Below, in pieces: positions 1 through 5,481 of a stretch of 6,359 nucleotides of DNA (position 1 is its first letter; each line of letters starts with the position of its first letter). The translations under genes were made by a program, and so were the position numbers. The stretch spans positions 1-6,359 of the forward strand of contig JAEZEN010000102.1 of NCBI GenBank assembly GCA_023433185.1, written 5' to 3'. This DNA is from Pseudomonadota bacterium (GTDB lineage: Bacteria; Pseudomonadota; Alphaproteobacteria; Rhizobiales; Kaistiaceae). The notes beneath the pieces were generated by a model, which saw only the letters and a program-made list of their open reading frames with translations, searched no databases and was not told the origin of the DNA.

Positions 1-1
1 G

Positions 2-496
2 GCCTGCGCCGCGGCCATCGGCGAGATCGCCCGCATCGACGCCGACCTGCAGCGCATCGAGGCCGACAAGAACGACGCCGTCCAGGCGGCGGCGAAGGTG
101 GCCGAGGACAAGGCCGCTCCGTTGAGCACGCGGCGCCTGCTCGTCGCCCGAAGCATCGAGGCCTACTGCGTCGCCGAGCGGGCGCGCCTCACCGATGGCG
201 GCAAGCGCAAGACCGCACCGTTCCCGACCGGCGAATGCCAGTGGCGGAAGGGCCGCGACAGCATCCTCATCGAGGCGTCGGAGAGCGACGCCATCGTGAA
301 GAAGCTCAAGGGCATGGGCAAGGCCTTCGCCCGGTTCATCCGCGTCCGGGAGGAGCCCTCGCGGACGGCGATCGGCAATGCCACCGACGGCGAGAAGGCG
401 CGGCTCCGCAAGATCAAGGGCATCACCTTCAAGCCGGGTGCCGAGATCTTCGAGGTCAAGCCAGCGGCGCTGCCGCTCGCCGAGCGGCCGGTCTGA
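2..496 (+). CDS. gam: Mu Gam-like host-nuclease inhibitor (5' end outside window)
   Basis: Mu Gam binds the ends of double-stranded DNA in the cytoplasm and shields linear phage DNA from host exonucleases such as RecBCD. The frame is open from base 2, giving 164 visible residues against about 174 for Mu Gam as I recall it, so only a short N-terminal piece is missing. A GTG at 98 is in frame but internal, because homology continues upstream. The first ~50 residues are charged, Ala-rich and probably coiled coil (IGEIARIDADLQRIEADK). The core then follows the Gam pattern: an IEAYC..ERARLTDGGKRKT block matching Mu's QGWCEANRDELTNGGKVKT, TGECQWR matching TGDVSWR, FIRVREEPSRTAI, and near the end GITFKPGAEIFEVKP matching GITVKSGIEDFSIIP. 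It ends at TGA 494-496. It marks the left part as Mu-like prophage early region. Family assignment is by remembered alignment, not by search. Confidence 0.9.
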   Translation, partial: ACAAAIGEIARIDADLQRIEADKNDAVQAAAKVAEDKAAPLSTRRLLVARSIEAYCVAERARLTDGGKRKTAPFPTGECQWRKGRDSILIEASESDAIVKKLKGMGKAFARFIRVREEPSRTAIGNATDGEKARLRKIKGITFKPGAEIFEVKPAALPLAERPV

Positions 497-548
497 GGGG
501 AAGCACGCCGCTCAGCCCGCCGCCCAGCTCGCCGCCCTTGGGGGCGAA

Positions 549-749
549 CTAGCGCTTGCCGCCGACCAGCGCCCGGATTCTCTCCGCAGCCGTCTCGGGA
601 TCCGGGCTCCAGTCCAGTGCAAGGGCCTGCTGCACGATGGCGTCCCGAACGCCAGGTGGGATGTTTCGCCACTGGAGAACGGCGGCCGCTCCCAGCCTCT
701 GCAAAGCCGCGGAGTTGCTCTCCTCGACCTGGAAGACTCGCTCAATCAT
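549..749 (-). CDS. Small conserved-looking protein, unknown function, convergent to gam
   Basis: This is a 66-residue acidic-to-neutral soluble protein with no membrane segment or signal peptide. It begins with ATG at 749-747, and AGAGG (760-756 on the - strand) sits 6 bases upstream, a good Shine-Dalgarno that decides the start. The middle carries LQRLGAAAVLQWRNIPPGVRDAIVQQALALDW, which has the feel of a conserved small phage/alphaproteobacterial protein (helix, PPGVRDAIVQQA turn-helix, then a C-terminal AAERIRALV helix), but I cannot name the family. It converges on gam with 52 bases between stop codons. Its ribosome site lies in an inverted repeat (758-777), which could allow regulation. 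It could be a small phage regulator or DNA-binding protein; there is no direct evidence. I am fairly sure it is coding and have no function for it. Confidence 0.6.
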   Translation of the reverse strand: MIERVFQVEESNSAALQRLGAAAVLQWRNIPPGVRDAIVQQALALDWSPDPETAAERIRALVGGKR

Positions 750-757
750 GATGCACC

Positions 758-777
758 TCTGACTCGCCGCTGTCAGA
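758..777 (-). promoter_or_regulatory. Inverted repeat overlapping the ribosome site of the 66-residue gene
   Basis: TCTGAC (758-763) and GTCAGA (772-777) form a perfect 6-bp inverted repeat with an 8-base spacer. The half nearer the gene overlaps its Shine-Dalgarno AGAGG (760-756 on the - strand). The site could be an operator or an mRNA hairpin masking the ribosome site. Only the symmetry and position are seen; the function is inferred. Confidence 0.35.
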
Positions 778-1055
778 ACAACCGGCGCTGGAGGTGGCCG
801 GCGGACTCAAGCCTCGCGCCATGCGGACGATGAGTCAATTGACGGGCGGTGCCCGCGCCCTGCGCGTCGGCGCGTTCGGACGCCGGTGATCCAAGGGTCC
901 GTTCGTGCGTATCATCCTCTGCCGCGGGGCTTGCGACTGCATCCCGAGGCCGGTGCCGCCGCCTGGGCTTCGCCGCCGACGGCGGCGGCATCGTCATCGC
1001 GCTCGGCCGAGCTTCCGGCCGCCTGCCCCGTCAGTTCTGACGAGGTTGAGAATCG

Positions 1056-1089
1056 CGTGCAGGATATGCACGTTGCGGTTGCCCAACGT
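1056..1089. repeat. Two overlapping inverted repeats, possible operator
   Basis: CGTGCA (1056-1061) and TGCACG (1067-1072) form a perfect 6-bp inverted repeat with a 5-base spacer. ACGTTG (1070-1075) and CAACGT (1084-1089) form a second perfect 6-bp repeat with an 8-base spacer, sharing three bases with the first. The two hairpins are mutually exclusive in RNA. They lie 48 bases before a strong terminator, so they could be repressor sites or alternative RNA structures. Only the symmetry is seen. Confidence 0.35.
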
Positions 1090-1136
1090 AATCTGTGATC
1101 CACGCCGCGGACGGCGCTCACGGATGGGCACCCTTC

Positions 1137-1166
1137 AGGCCGCCCTCCCCCGGGGGCGGCCTTTTT
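1137..1166 (+). terminator. Strong intrinsic terminator, + strand
   Basis: AGGCCGCC (1137-1144) pairs with GGCGGCCT (1155-1162). The stem can extend inward by three pairs, including one G-U, to a 4-base loop at 1148-1151. Five T's follow at 1162-1166, the classic rho-independent form for transcripts running left to right. No T-tract exists on the other strand, so it is one-directional. No convincing + strand gene ends directly upstream, so the transcript it stops is unclear: decayed prophage genes or a small RNA. Confidence 0.8.
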
Positions 1167-1341
1167 CGTTCCCGGCCACGCGGGTGGCGGGGGCCGGGCT
1201 TTCGCCCGGACGCGGGGCCTATGCTTGGAGGCCAGACCCCGCCCGACGCATCCAGGGAATAACGTCGACCCCGCCGCTTGCTCCTCCGTGGAAGCAGCGG
1301 GATCGTGCACGCTCCCGAGATAACGATGGCCAAAGCAACTC

Positions 1342-2040
1342 GGTCGGATTCGCGTCGAGCCGCGCCAGCCGCTCGGCCAGGCGCTCGAATTCGGTCCGCG
1401 GGAAGAGGCCGCGGCCGTAGAAGTGCTCGGTGCCCCAGTAGGGCGGGTCGCAGTAGAAGAGCGCGCCCGGCCGGTCCCAGCGGTCGAGGAAGTCGTCCCA
1501 GGGCAGGCCCTCGATCCACACCCCGGACAGGCGTTCATGCGCCGCGGCGAGGATCGGCGCGAGCTTGCCGACGTCGAAGCGCGCCGGCGTGGTCGGGCTG
1601 ACGCCGAAGCTTCGGCCGGCCACCTTGCCGCCGAAGCCGACGCGCTGGACGTAGAGGAACCGCGCCGCGCGCTGCAGGTCGGTGAGGCGGTCGGGATCCT
1701 GGCCGAGCAGGCGCGCGAACTCCTCGCGGCCGGTGAGCTGCCAGCGCAGCATGTCGAGGAACGCCTGGTAGTGGTTCTGGAGGATCCGGAACAGGCAGGC
1801 GACGTCGCGACTGATGTCGTTGAGGACCTCGACCTTCGGGGCGCTCGCGCGCCGGAAGAAGACGCCGGCCATCCCGGCGAAGACCTCGCCGTAGAGGTTG
1901 TGCGGCGTCGCCTCGATGCGGGCGGCGAGCGCCGCCGCGAGCTGCTTCTTGCCGCCGACATAGCCGGCGACGGGCCGGGCGGCCGGGACGGGGTGGAAGG
2001 CAGCTTCGGTGAATCGTTCCTTGCCGGCCGGAGGGCCGGT
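1342..2040 (-). pseudogene. Dam-like DNA adenine N6-methyltransferase, N-terminal and catalytic part, start and C-terminus lost
   Basis: Phage-type D12 class methyltransferases transfer a methyl group from S-adenosylmethionine to adenine N6. Read leftward, the family motifs come in order: ARPVAGYVGGKKQLA (SAM-binding YxGGK; Tyr codon at 1962-1960), YGEVFAGMAGVFFRR (motif I; the usual FxGxG has Ala for its second Gly), VEVLNDISRDVACLFR, GFGGKVAGRSFG, WIEGLPWDDFLDRW, then FYCDPPYWGTEHFYG with the catalytic DPPY at 1449-1438. Similarity stops after ERLAERLARLD (about 1354); an unrelated in-frame tail runs to a stop at 1219. There is no ATG, GTG or TTG start between the upstream stop (2043-2041) and the first in-frame Met at 1872, which lies inside motif I and cannot be the true start. 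The missing C-terminus lies in opposite orientation from about 2031. A clean intact gene is excluded; residual activity is unlikely. Confidence 0.85.
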
Positions 2041-2190
2041 TCATCCTGACGGTCAACGACGTGCCGGAGACGCGCGAGATCTTCGGCCGTTTCCGCCTCG
2101 AGGATGCGCGGGTGACCTATACCGCCGGCCGCGCGGCGCCGAAGCAGGGCATGGGCGAGCTGATCGTGACGTCGTCCTATGGCACTCCGT
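2022..2190 (+). pseudogene. Dam-like methyltransferase, detached C-terminal part
   Basis: The + strand frame reads RPEGRFILTVNDVPETREIF, then FRLEDARVTYTAG and GELIVTS (ending at 2174). This matches the conserved end of phage-type Dam methylases, where GRFILSxND.PE.REIF is followed by a TYT strand and a terminal ELLI. The frame opens only at 2013 after a stop at 2010-2012, and family similarity begins near 2031. Beyond 2174 it continues with unrelated residues (SYGTPSVMAAARAG) to a stop at 2292-2294, overlapping the end of the acyltransferase gene. This is exactly the piece missing from the - strand fragment immediately to its left. Confidence 0.8.
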
Positions 2191-2193
2191 CCG

Positions 2194-4272
2194 TCATGGC
2201 TGCTGCCCGCGCTGGTGATCCACCGTGCCGGTCGTCGCCCATAGGAACTCCTCCTCGTACTGCTCGAACAGGCGTTGGGCGCCGTAGATGCTGAGGTGAT
2301 TTCCGTCCGTGAAGAAGGGTCCCCCGGCGTCATGCGGCCAGCACCGAAGCTCGTCGCAGAACATGTCCATCGGATCGAGCACACGAACTTCGGGGAAGCG
2401 GGACGCGATGTAGTTAAGGGTCGCCATCGACTTGCCACGCCTGTTGTCGACATCCTCGCGGCTCATGGCGCAGAAGCTTGGGTCAATTCCGCGGTGGGCG
2501 GCCCGAGCGAGGCACTCAGGTGCCGAATGCGTGAACTCGGGAACCGGGCCGACGATCAGTATCCGTCTGGCGCCCCACGCCTTGGCCTCCTCAATGAACC
2601 CTCCGATGCCGAGCGCCAGGGCTCGCCTGATATTCGACGGCATCGCTTCACCAAAGATCCGCTCGGTGAGATGGCCGGTGGAGGGCCCGCGGAGGAGACT
2701 GGCGTATCCGTATCGAATGTTCCAGCGGGCGGAAAGCACTGCAAAATCAGCTCGCGGAGGCACGGCTTTGATCTGCTTCGACCCTTTCCGGTAGAAGGTG
2801 CTGCACCGGTCCCGAAGACCATCCATCGCCGGTTCGGGCAAGAAGAACGGGGTGCACGCGATCCGGATGAAGGCTATCAGCTTCCGCCCTTCACCCGCCG
2901 CCACTTGATCGAGCACGCCGTAGATCATTCGCGCGTGGGAATTGCCAATCAGGACCCCGTACCGGCCATCGTCGGCCGCTTCAATGCAGTCGCTGGCCAG
3001 GTGGCCATTGCCGCGGATCTTGCAGGGATCGTCTCGGAAACTCCAGTCGCCCTCGGCGAAGTGCCCCGCTGCGATGAGCTGCCGCTCGACGGAGGGGGCT
3101 ATCAGATGGACGAAGGAGATACCGACGAGGGACACCGCCACCGCGGCGGCCGCCCCGATGCCGGTGAACCGCCAGCCCAGGCGGGGCCGGCAGCGCATCC
3201 GCCACCGCCGGATCGGGACCTCGAGCCAATGGTGGGTCGCGGCGGCGAGCAGGAAGGATATCGCTATCGCGCCCAGCCGCCACTCGATCGGGCTCGTCCC
3301 GAAATTGTGTATCGCCGCGAATGACAGCAAGGGCCAATGCCAGAGGTACCAAGCGTAGGAAAGGAGGCCGACCCACACCAGCGGCCTCATCCCGAGGACC
3401 CACGCCACCGGGCCTGAGGGACGGACCAGCCCCGTGGCGATGACCAGGCATGCCCCCACGACCGGAAGGGCGGCGTAGTAGGAAGGATAGTCAACACCGT
3501 TCAGTACGGTCGCCGCGATCACGATCATGACCAGGCCCGAAAGGCCCATAAGATCGACGAGTTGGTTCGGAGCAGCCCTTCGCAGGACGGGCACGGCAAG
3601 AGGGATCATGCCCCCGAGCACGAATTCCCACGCGCGGTACGGCATGAGGAAGAAGGCGCGACTGCCCGTTGAGCTTTGAACAACGCACGCGAGGAACGAG
3701 ATCGCGAGGGTTGCTCCGATCGCCACCGTCCAGACCGGCTTCGCAACACCCCGAGCCCTTCGGCCAAGCAACCAAAGGGCGGTCAGGAACAGGGGCGCGA
3801 AGACGTAGAACTGCTCTTCGACCGAGAGCGACCACAGATGGAGCAGTGGCTTCAGTTCCCCTGAGACGTCGAAATAGCCAGTGCTCGCGAGAAAGTAGTA
3901 GTTGACGACCATAAGGGCCGAGTACTGGGCCTCGCGGCCAAGCTCCTGGAACTCGGCCGGCGTCACGAGGATGAACGGCGCAGCAAGCAGGCACGCGCCA
4001 ACCACGAGCAAGTAAGGGGGCAGGATACGCAACGTGCGCCGTGCCCAAAACTCAGCGAGTGTGAACTTGCCTGAGGCCAGGCCAGCGAGGATCTGACCGA
4101 TGATCAGGTAGCCGGAGATGACGAAGAAAACGTCGACACCGATGAAGCCACTGTTCACGCCCGGGACACCAGCGTGATAGGCCACGACGGCAACGATCGC
4201 GATCGCGCGCAGTCCGTCTATGAACGGCTTGTAGGCGTTCTGATCGCCCGATCGGCTGACTGTGGAGGTCAT
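2194..4272 (-). CDS. Membrane O-acyltransferase, AT3 domain fused to SGNH domain (OafA/YrhL type)
   Basis: The predicted protein has 692 residues, normal for this fused family, in which the membrane AT3 domain moves acyl groups (often acetyl) from the cytoplasm and the outward-facing SGNH domain completes transfer to O-antigen, peptidoglycan or another glycan. The AT3 domain (about residues 15-390) shows FIDGLRAIAIVAVVAYHAG with catalytic His33, GFIGVDVFFVISGYLI (42-57), ARRTLRILPPYLLVV (77-91) and HLWSLSVEEQFYVF (145-158), with about ten membrane helices. The SGNH domain shows IGNSHA (nucleophile Ser445; Asn replaces the usual Asp), SARW (514-517) and DGNHLS with Asp656 and His659. The start is ATG 4272-4270, next to the conserved N-terminus, rather than an upstream CTG-type start at 4404, which adds 44 residues of no family character. 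The ribosome site is weak. The gene ends at the broken 3' edge of the methylase and probably arrived as cargo. The substrate cannot be told. Confidence 0.92.
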   Translation of the reverse strand: MTSTVSRSGDQNAYKPFIDGLRAIAIVAVVAYHAGVPGVNSGFIGVDVFFVISGYLIIGQILAGLASGKFTLAEFWARRTLRILPPYLLVVGACLLAAPFILVTPAEFQELGREAQYSALMVVNYYFLASTGYFDVSGELKPLLHLWSLSVEEQFYVFAPLFLTALWLLGRRARGVAKPVWTVAIGATLAISFLACVVQSSTGSRAFFLMPYRAWEFVLGGMIPLAVPVLRRAAPNQLVDLMGLSGLVMIVIAATVLNGVDYPSYYAALPVVGACLVIATGLVRPSGPVAWVLGMRPLVWVGLLSYAWYLWHWPLLSFAAIHNFGTSPIEWRLGAIAISFLLAAATHHWLEVPIRRWRMRCRPRLGWRFTGIGAAAAVAVSLVGISFVHLIAPSVERQLIAAGHFAEGDWSFRDDPCKIRGNGHLASDCIEAADDGRYGVLIGNSHARMIYGVLDQVAAGEGRKLIAFIRIACTPFFLPEPAMDGLRDRCSTFYRKGSKQIKAVPPRADFAVLSARWNIRYGYASLLRGPSTGHLTERIFGEAMPSNIRRALALGIGGFIEEAKAWGARRILIVGPVPEFTHSAPECLARAAHRGIDPSFCAMSREDVDNRRGKSMATLNYIASRFPEVRVLDPMDMFCDELRCWPHDAGGPFFTDGNHLSIYGAQRLFEQYEEEFLWATTGTVDHQRGQQP

Positions 4273-4447
4273 CCCTGGGTCCCGCTGCTCCGCCACCGCG
4301 AAGACTCTCGCGATATCCAAACCCGGCCCACCACAGTCGACCTGTCCTGAGGTTCGATCTTGCACGGTCTGACGAACGGGGCAACCCAGGCGCCTCTGGA
4401 TCAACGAAGCTGCCCGGCTCTGCTGTGCCCACCCCCTCGAAACAACG

Positions 4448-4500
4448 TACCCCGGAGGGGTATCGCGGGGTTTGACGGTTCAGCTCTCTGGGAGTATCCG
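4448..4500 (+). promoter_or_regulatory. Candidate promoter with adjacent palindrome, for the 48-residue membrane protein
   Basis: TACCCC-GGA-GGGGTA (4448-4462) is a perfect 6-bp-arm palindrome. Ten bases downstream lies TTGACG (4472-4477, five of six to the sigma-70 -35 consensus), then a 17-base spacer and TATCCG (4495-4500, a weak -10). The small gene starts 35 bases beyond. The palindrome sits where a repressor or activator could act. C-tract/G-tract dyads of this kind are used by CsoR/RcnR-type metal sensors, but no regulator gene is present, so that link is speculative. The divergent acyltransferase starts 176 bases to the left and may share control. Confidence 0.45.
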
Positions 4501-4534
4501 GCCTGCTCTGCTAACCAATCCTGAGACGCTACAC

Positions 4535-4681
4535 ATGGCCGAAGACCCATCCGCCCGCCGGCGGCCCGAACCGCCCGACGCGCCAATCGACCACTTCGTC
4601 CGCTACCTGCTTCTGGCTATCATCATCGTGCCGATCACATACTCATTCGTGCAGGAGTTCGTCTCGAACTGGTTCCTGTAA
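4535..4681 (+). CDS. 48-residue single-helix membrane protein, copy A of a paralogous pair
   Basis: ATG 4535 to TAA 4679-4681 encodes a polar, Pro/Arg-rich N-terminus (MAEDPSARRRPEPPDA), then PIDHFVRY, one hydrophobic helix (LLLAIIIVPITYSFV, residues 25-39) and a conserved QEFVSNWFL end. The start is set by ungapped alignment to copy B (5482-5634): the 32-residue core from PIDH to NWFL is identical at 18 positions, mostly conservative elsewhere, and both copies have 16 residues before it. The conserved Arg-Tyr at the membrane border, Pro in the helix and terminal E-F-x-x-N-W-F suggest constrained function. Upstream GAGA is a poor ribosome site; a promoter candidate lies at 4472-4500. The gene is divergent from the acyltransferase, and an IS5 remnant starts right after the stop. 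I do not recognise the family. Confidence 0.7.
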   Translation: MAEDPSARRRPEPPDAPIDHFVRYLLLAIIIVPITYSFVQEFVSNWFL

Positions 4682-5046
4682 GAGCGCGTTTGAGAAGGGG
4701 ATTCCCGGCGTGACTCTGGCGTGATTCATCGGGTGTCGGTTTGATTCGGAGACCGACACGATGGCACGCAGGAAGCGCGGTGGACGCGGCTACGCGACCG
4801 ACCTGACGGATGGGCAGTGGGCGCTGATCGCGCCCCTGATCCCGGAGACCGAACCGGGCGGACGGCCCCGCAAGGCGCCGACGCGGGAACTGGTCAACGC
4901 GATCCTCTACTTCCTGCGCGTCGGCATGGCCTGGCGACTTCTGCCGCATGATCTGCCGCCGTGGCAGACGGTCTACTACTACCTGCGCTGGCAGCGGGAG
5001 GGCATCTGGGATCGCGTGCATCACGCCCTGGTCATGGCCGACCGAC
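4682..5046 (+). mobile_element. Truncated IS5-family insertion sequence, left end and half of transposase
   Basis: The left boundary is probably the GAGCGCGTTTGAGAAGGGG sequence from 4682, directly after the stop of the 48-residue gene; it resembles IS5-family terminal repeats, but its partner is not found in the window. The element holds a leader of about 80 bases and the first ~94 codons of a transposase. Similarity ends at about 5043-5046, where a truncated - strand gene begins. The right end is missing, so the element cannot move by itself. Confidence 0.65.
4733..4759 (+). promoter_or_regulatory. Hairpin enclosing the ribosome site of the transposase
   Basis: GTGTCGGT (4733-4740) and ACCGACAC (4752-4759) form a perfect 8-bp stem with an 11-base loop, ending one base before the transposase ATG (4761). 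The likely Shine-Dalgarno CGGAG (4747-4751) lies in the loop. Such a structure could hold down transposase translation, as in other insertion sequences, or be an internal binding site. Only the symmetry and placement are seen. Confidence 0.4.
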
Positions 5047-5063
5047 CTCACGGACGCGGCTGA
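4761..5063 (+). pseudogene. IS5-type transposase, N-terminal fragment (DUF4096-like domain)
   Basis: The 100-codon frame begins MARRKRGGRGYATDLTDGQW and continues ALIAPLIPE, GGRPRK, RELVNAILYFLRVGMAWRLLP, WQTVYYYLRWQREGIWDRVHHAL. This is the standard N-terminal domain of IS5-family (IS427-like) transposases. The family sequence ends at about VMADR (5045). The next residues, PHGRG and a stop (5061-5063), come from other DNA. The catalytic DDE region is absent, so the product cannot transpose; at best it might bind DNA. ATG 4761 has CGGAG 9 bases upstream. Confidence 0.88.
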
Positions 5064-5124
5064 CGCGGGTCCGGTGCCCCATCAGCTCGACCCGCGCCCA
5101 TCCTTCATAGGCCATCTCCGTCAT
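5032..5124 (-). pseudogene. Truncated small phage-type protein (EGWARVELMGHR motif)
   Basis: ATG 5124-5122 is preceded by AGGAG (- strand) at good spacing in GGCAGGAGACAGGAAGG. The frame reads MTEMAYEGWARVELMGHR, then TRVSRVREV. I recall this N-terminus (YEGWxxVELMGHR...G.V.EVE) from small uncharacterised proteins widespread in phages and prophages of Proteobacteria, normally longer, with a GG..LR.D.P segment next. Here the sequence departs after REV (about 5046) and stops at 5032, inside the IS5 fragment. Two genes facing each other therefore both lost their 3' ends at one junction. The function of the family is unknown to me. Confidence 0.55.
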
Positions 5125-5206
5125 CCTTCCTGTCTCCTGCCGATTTGCACTTGGAAACGAGCCCCTCTTCCCGCAACGTGATGCTGGGACACGGGAGTCC
5201 GGGCGC

Positions 5207-5302
5207 ATGGACTGGACCAGATTTCTGGTGTGGGCCCTGTGGCTGATCGCGCTGGCCACCGCCGGCGTGGCGATCTTTGTGCTGTTGCCCTGGCTCGGCT
5301 AG
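5207..5302 (+). CDS. 31-residue hydrophobic membrane peptide
   Basis: ATG 5207 to TAG 5300-5302 encodes MDWTRFLVWALWLIALATAG and then VAIFVLLPWLG, almost entirely one transmembrane helix with a short polar start. GGGAG (5193-5197), 9 bases upstream, is a good ribosome site. The gene is too short for usual annotation, and I do not recognise it. It does not align with the paired small proteins at 4535 and 5482. The last codons and stop are duplicated in a 15-bp tandem repeat. It could be a real small membrane protein, a type I toxin-like peptide, or a chance frame; the hydrophobicity plus ribosome site favour coding. Confidence 0.45.
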   Translation: MDWTRFLVWALWLIALATAGVAIFVLLPWLG

Positions 5303-5318
5303 GCCTGGCTCGGCTAGA
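5289..5318. repeat. 15-bp tandem duplication at the end of the 31-residue gene
   Basis: CCTGGCTCGGCTAGG (5289-5303) is followed directly by CCTGGCTCGGCTAGA (5304-5318), differing only in the last base. The first copy holds the last residues (WLG) and stop of the 31-residue frame, and the second repeats them after the stop. This looks like a recent slippage duplication. Confidence 0.8.
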
Positions 5319-5481
5319 GGGTCTCCCGGCGCCCGAAGAACGACCGAGGCTGAAGCTGAGGCTATAGCGCAATTGACCGTTTGACTTGGCATTGTCATCG
5401 CGTCAGTCTCCAGCCTTAGACCGTCTCAGATGCGCGAGTAGAAACGGCATATGCAACGCACGAAGCTTGGAGAATGCCGAA

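Larger units (their letters stand above)
778..1325. other. Gene-poor stretch between the prophage genes and the split methylase
   Basis: No convincing complete gene is visible. A 22-codon frame from ATG 821 to TGA 887-889 overlaps a GTG (886-888) that opens a 70-codon frame ending at 1098, but neither has a good ribosome site or a recognisable sequence. A second + frame ending at TGA 1038-1040 has coding-like GC-rich third positions over its last ~27 codons (ending GRASGRLPRQF) and could be the tail of a decayed gene. The stretch also holds a short CGGGC-GGT-GCCCG repeat (843-855), the nested inverted repeats at 1056-1089, the terminator at 1137-1166 and a GC-rich hairpin at 1194-1209 with no T-tract. 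An ATG at 1326 may be the old start of the split methylase. Confidence 0.4.

Noticed and set aside
529..547. Hairpin between gam and the convergent small gene as a two-way terminator
   Set aside because: The stem has a central mismatch and no T-tract follows on either strand.
886..1098. A 70-codon + strand frame ending before the terminator
   Set aside because: The composition is low-complexity Ala/Pro/Ser with no ribosome site; only the last ~20 residues look protein-like. Kept as a note in the intergenic entry.
1194..1209. CCGGGC-TTTC-GCCCGG hairpin as a terminator
   Set aside because: It is stable, but neither strand has a T-tract after it.
1342..2020. The split methylase as a live invertible on/off switch
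   Set aside because: The only breakpoint repeats found share seven of ten bases. A clean flip at the shared GATTC/GAATC pentamer leaves both joints out of frame by one base. No recombinase gene is in the window. An old, imprecise rearrangement fits better, though long reads could still test it.
1423..2049. A 208-codon + strand frame opposite the methylase
   Set aside because: It mirrors the codon structure of the methylase on the other strand and has no recognisable domain.
912..2453. A 513-codon open frame on the - strand
   Set aside because: It overlaps the methylase fragment in another frame and gives a Ser/Arg-rich product with no family pattern, the usual effect of high GC removing stop codons.
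2275..3324. A 349-codon + strand frame opposite the acyltransferase
   Set aside because: It lies wholly antisense to the SGNH domain and late AT3 helices, whose motifs are clear; the product has no family features.
4273..4404. An N-terminal extension of the acyltransferase by 44 residues
   Set aside because: The extra residues lack family character, and the AT3 domain begins soon after ATG 4272, the natural start.
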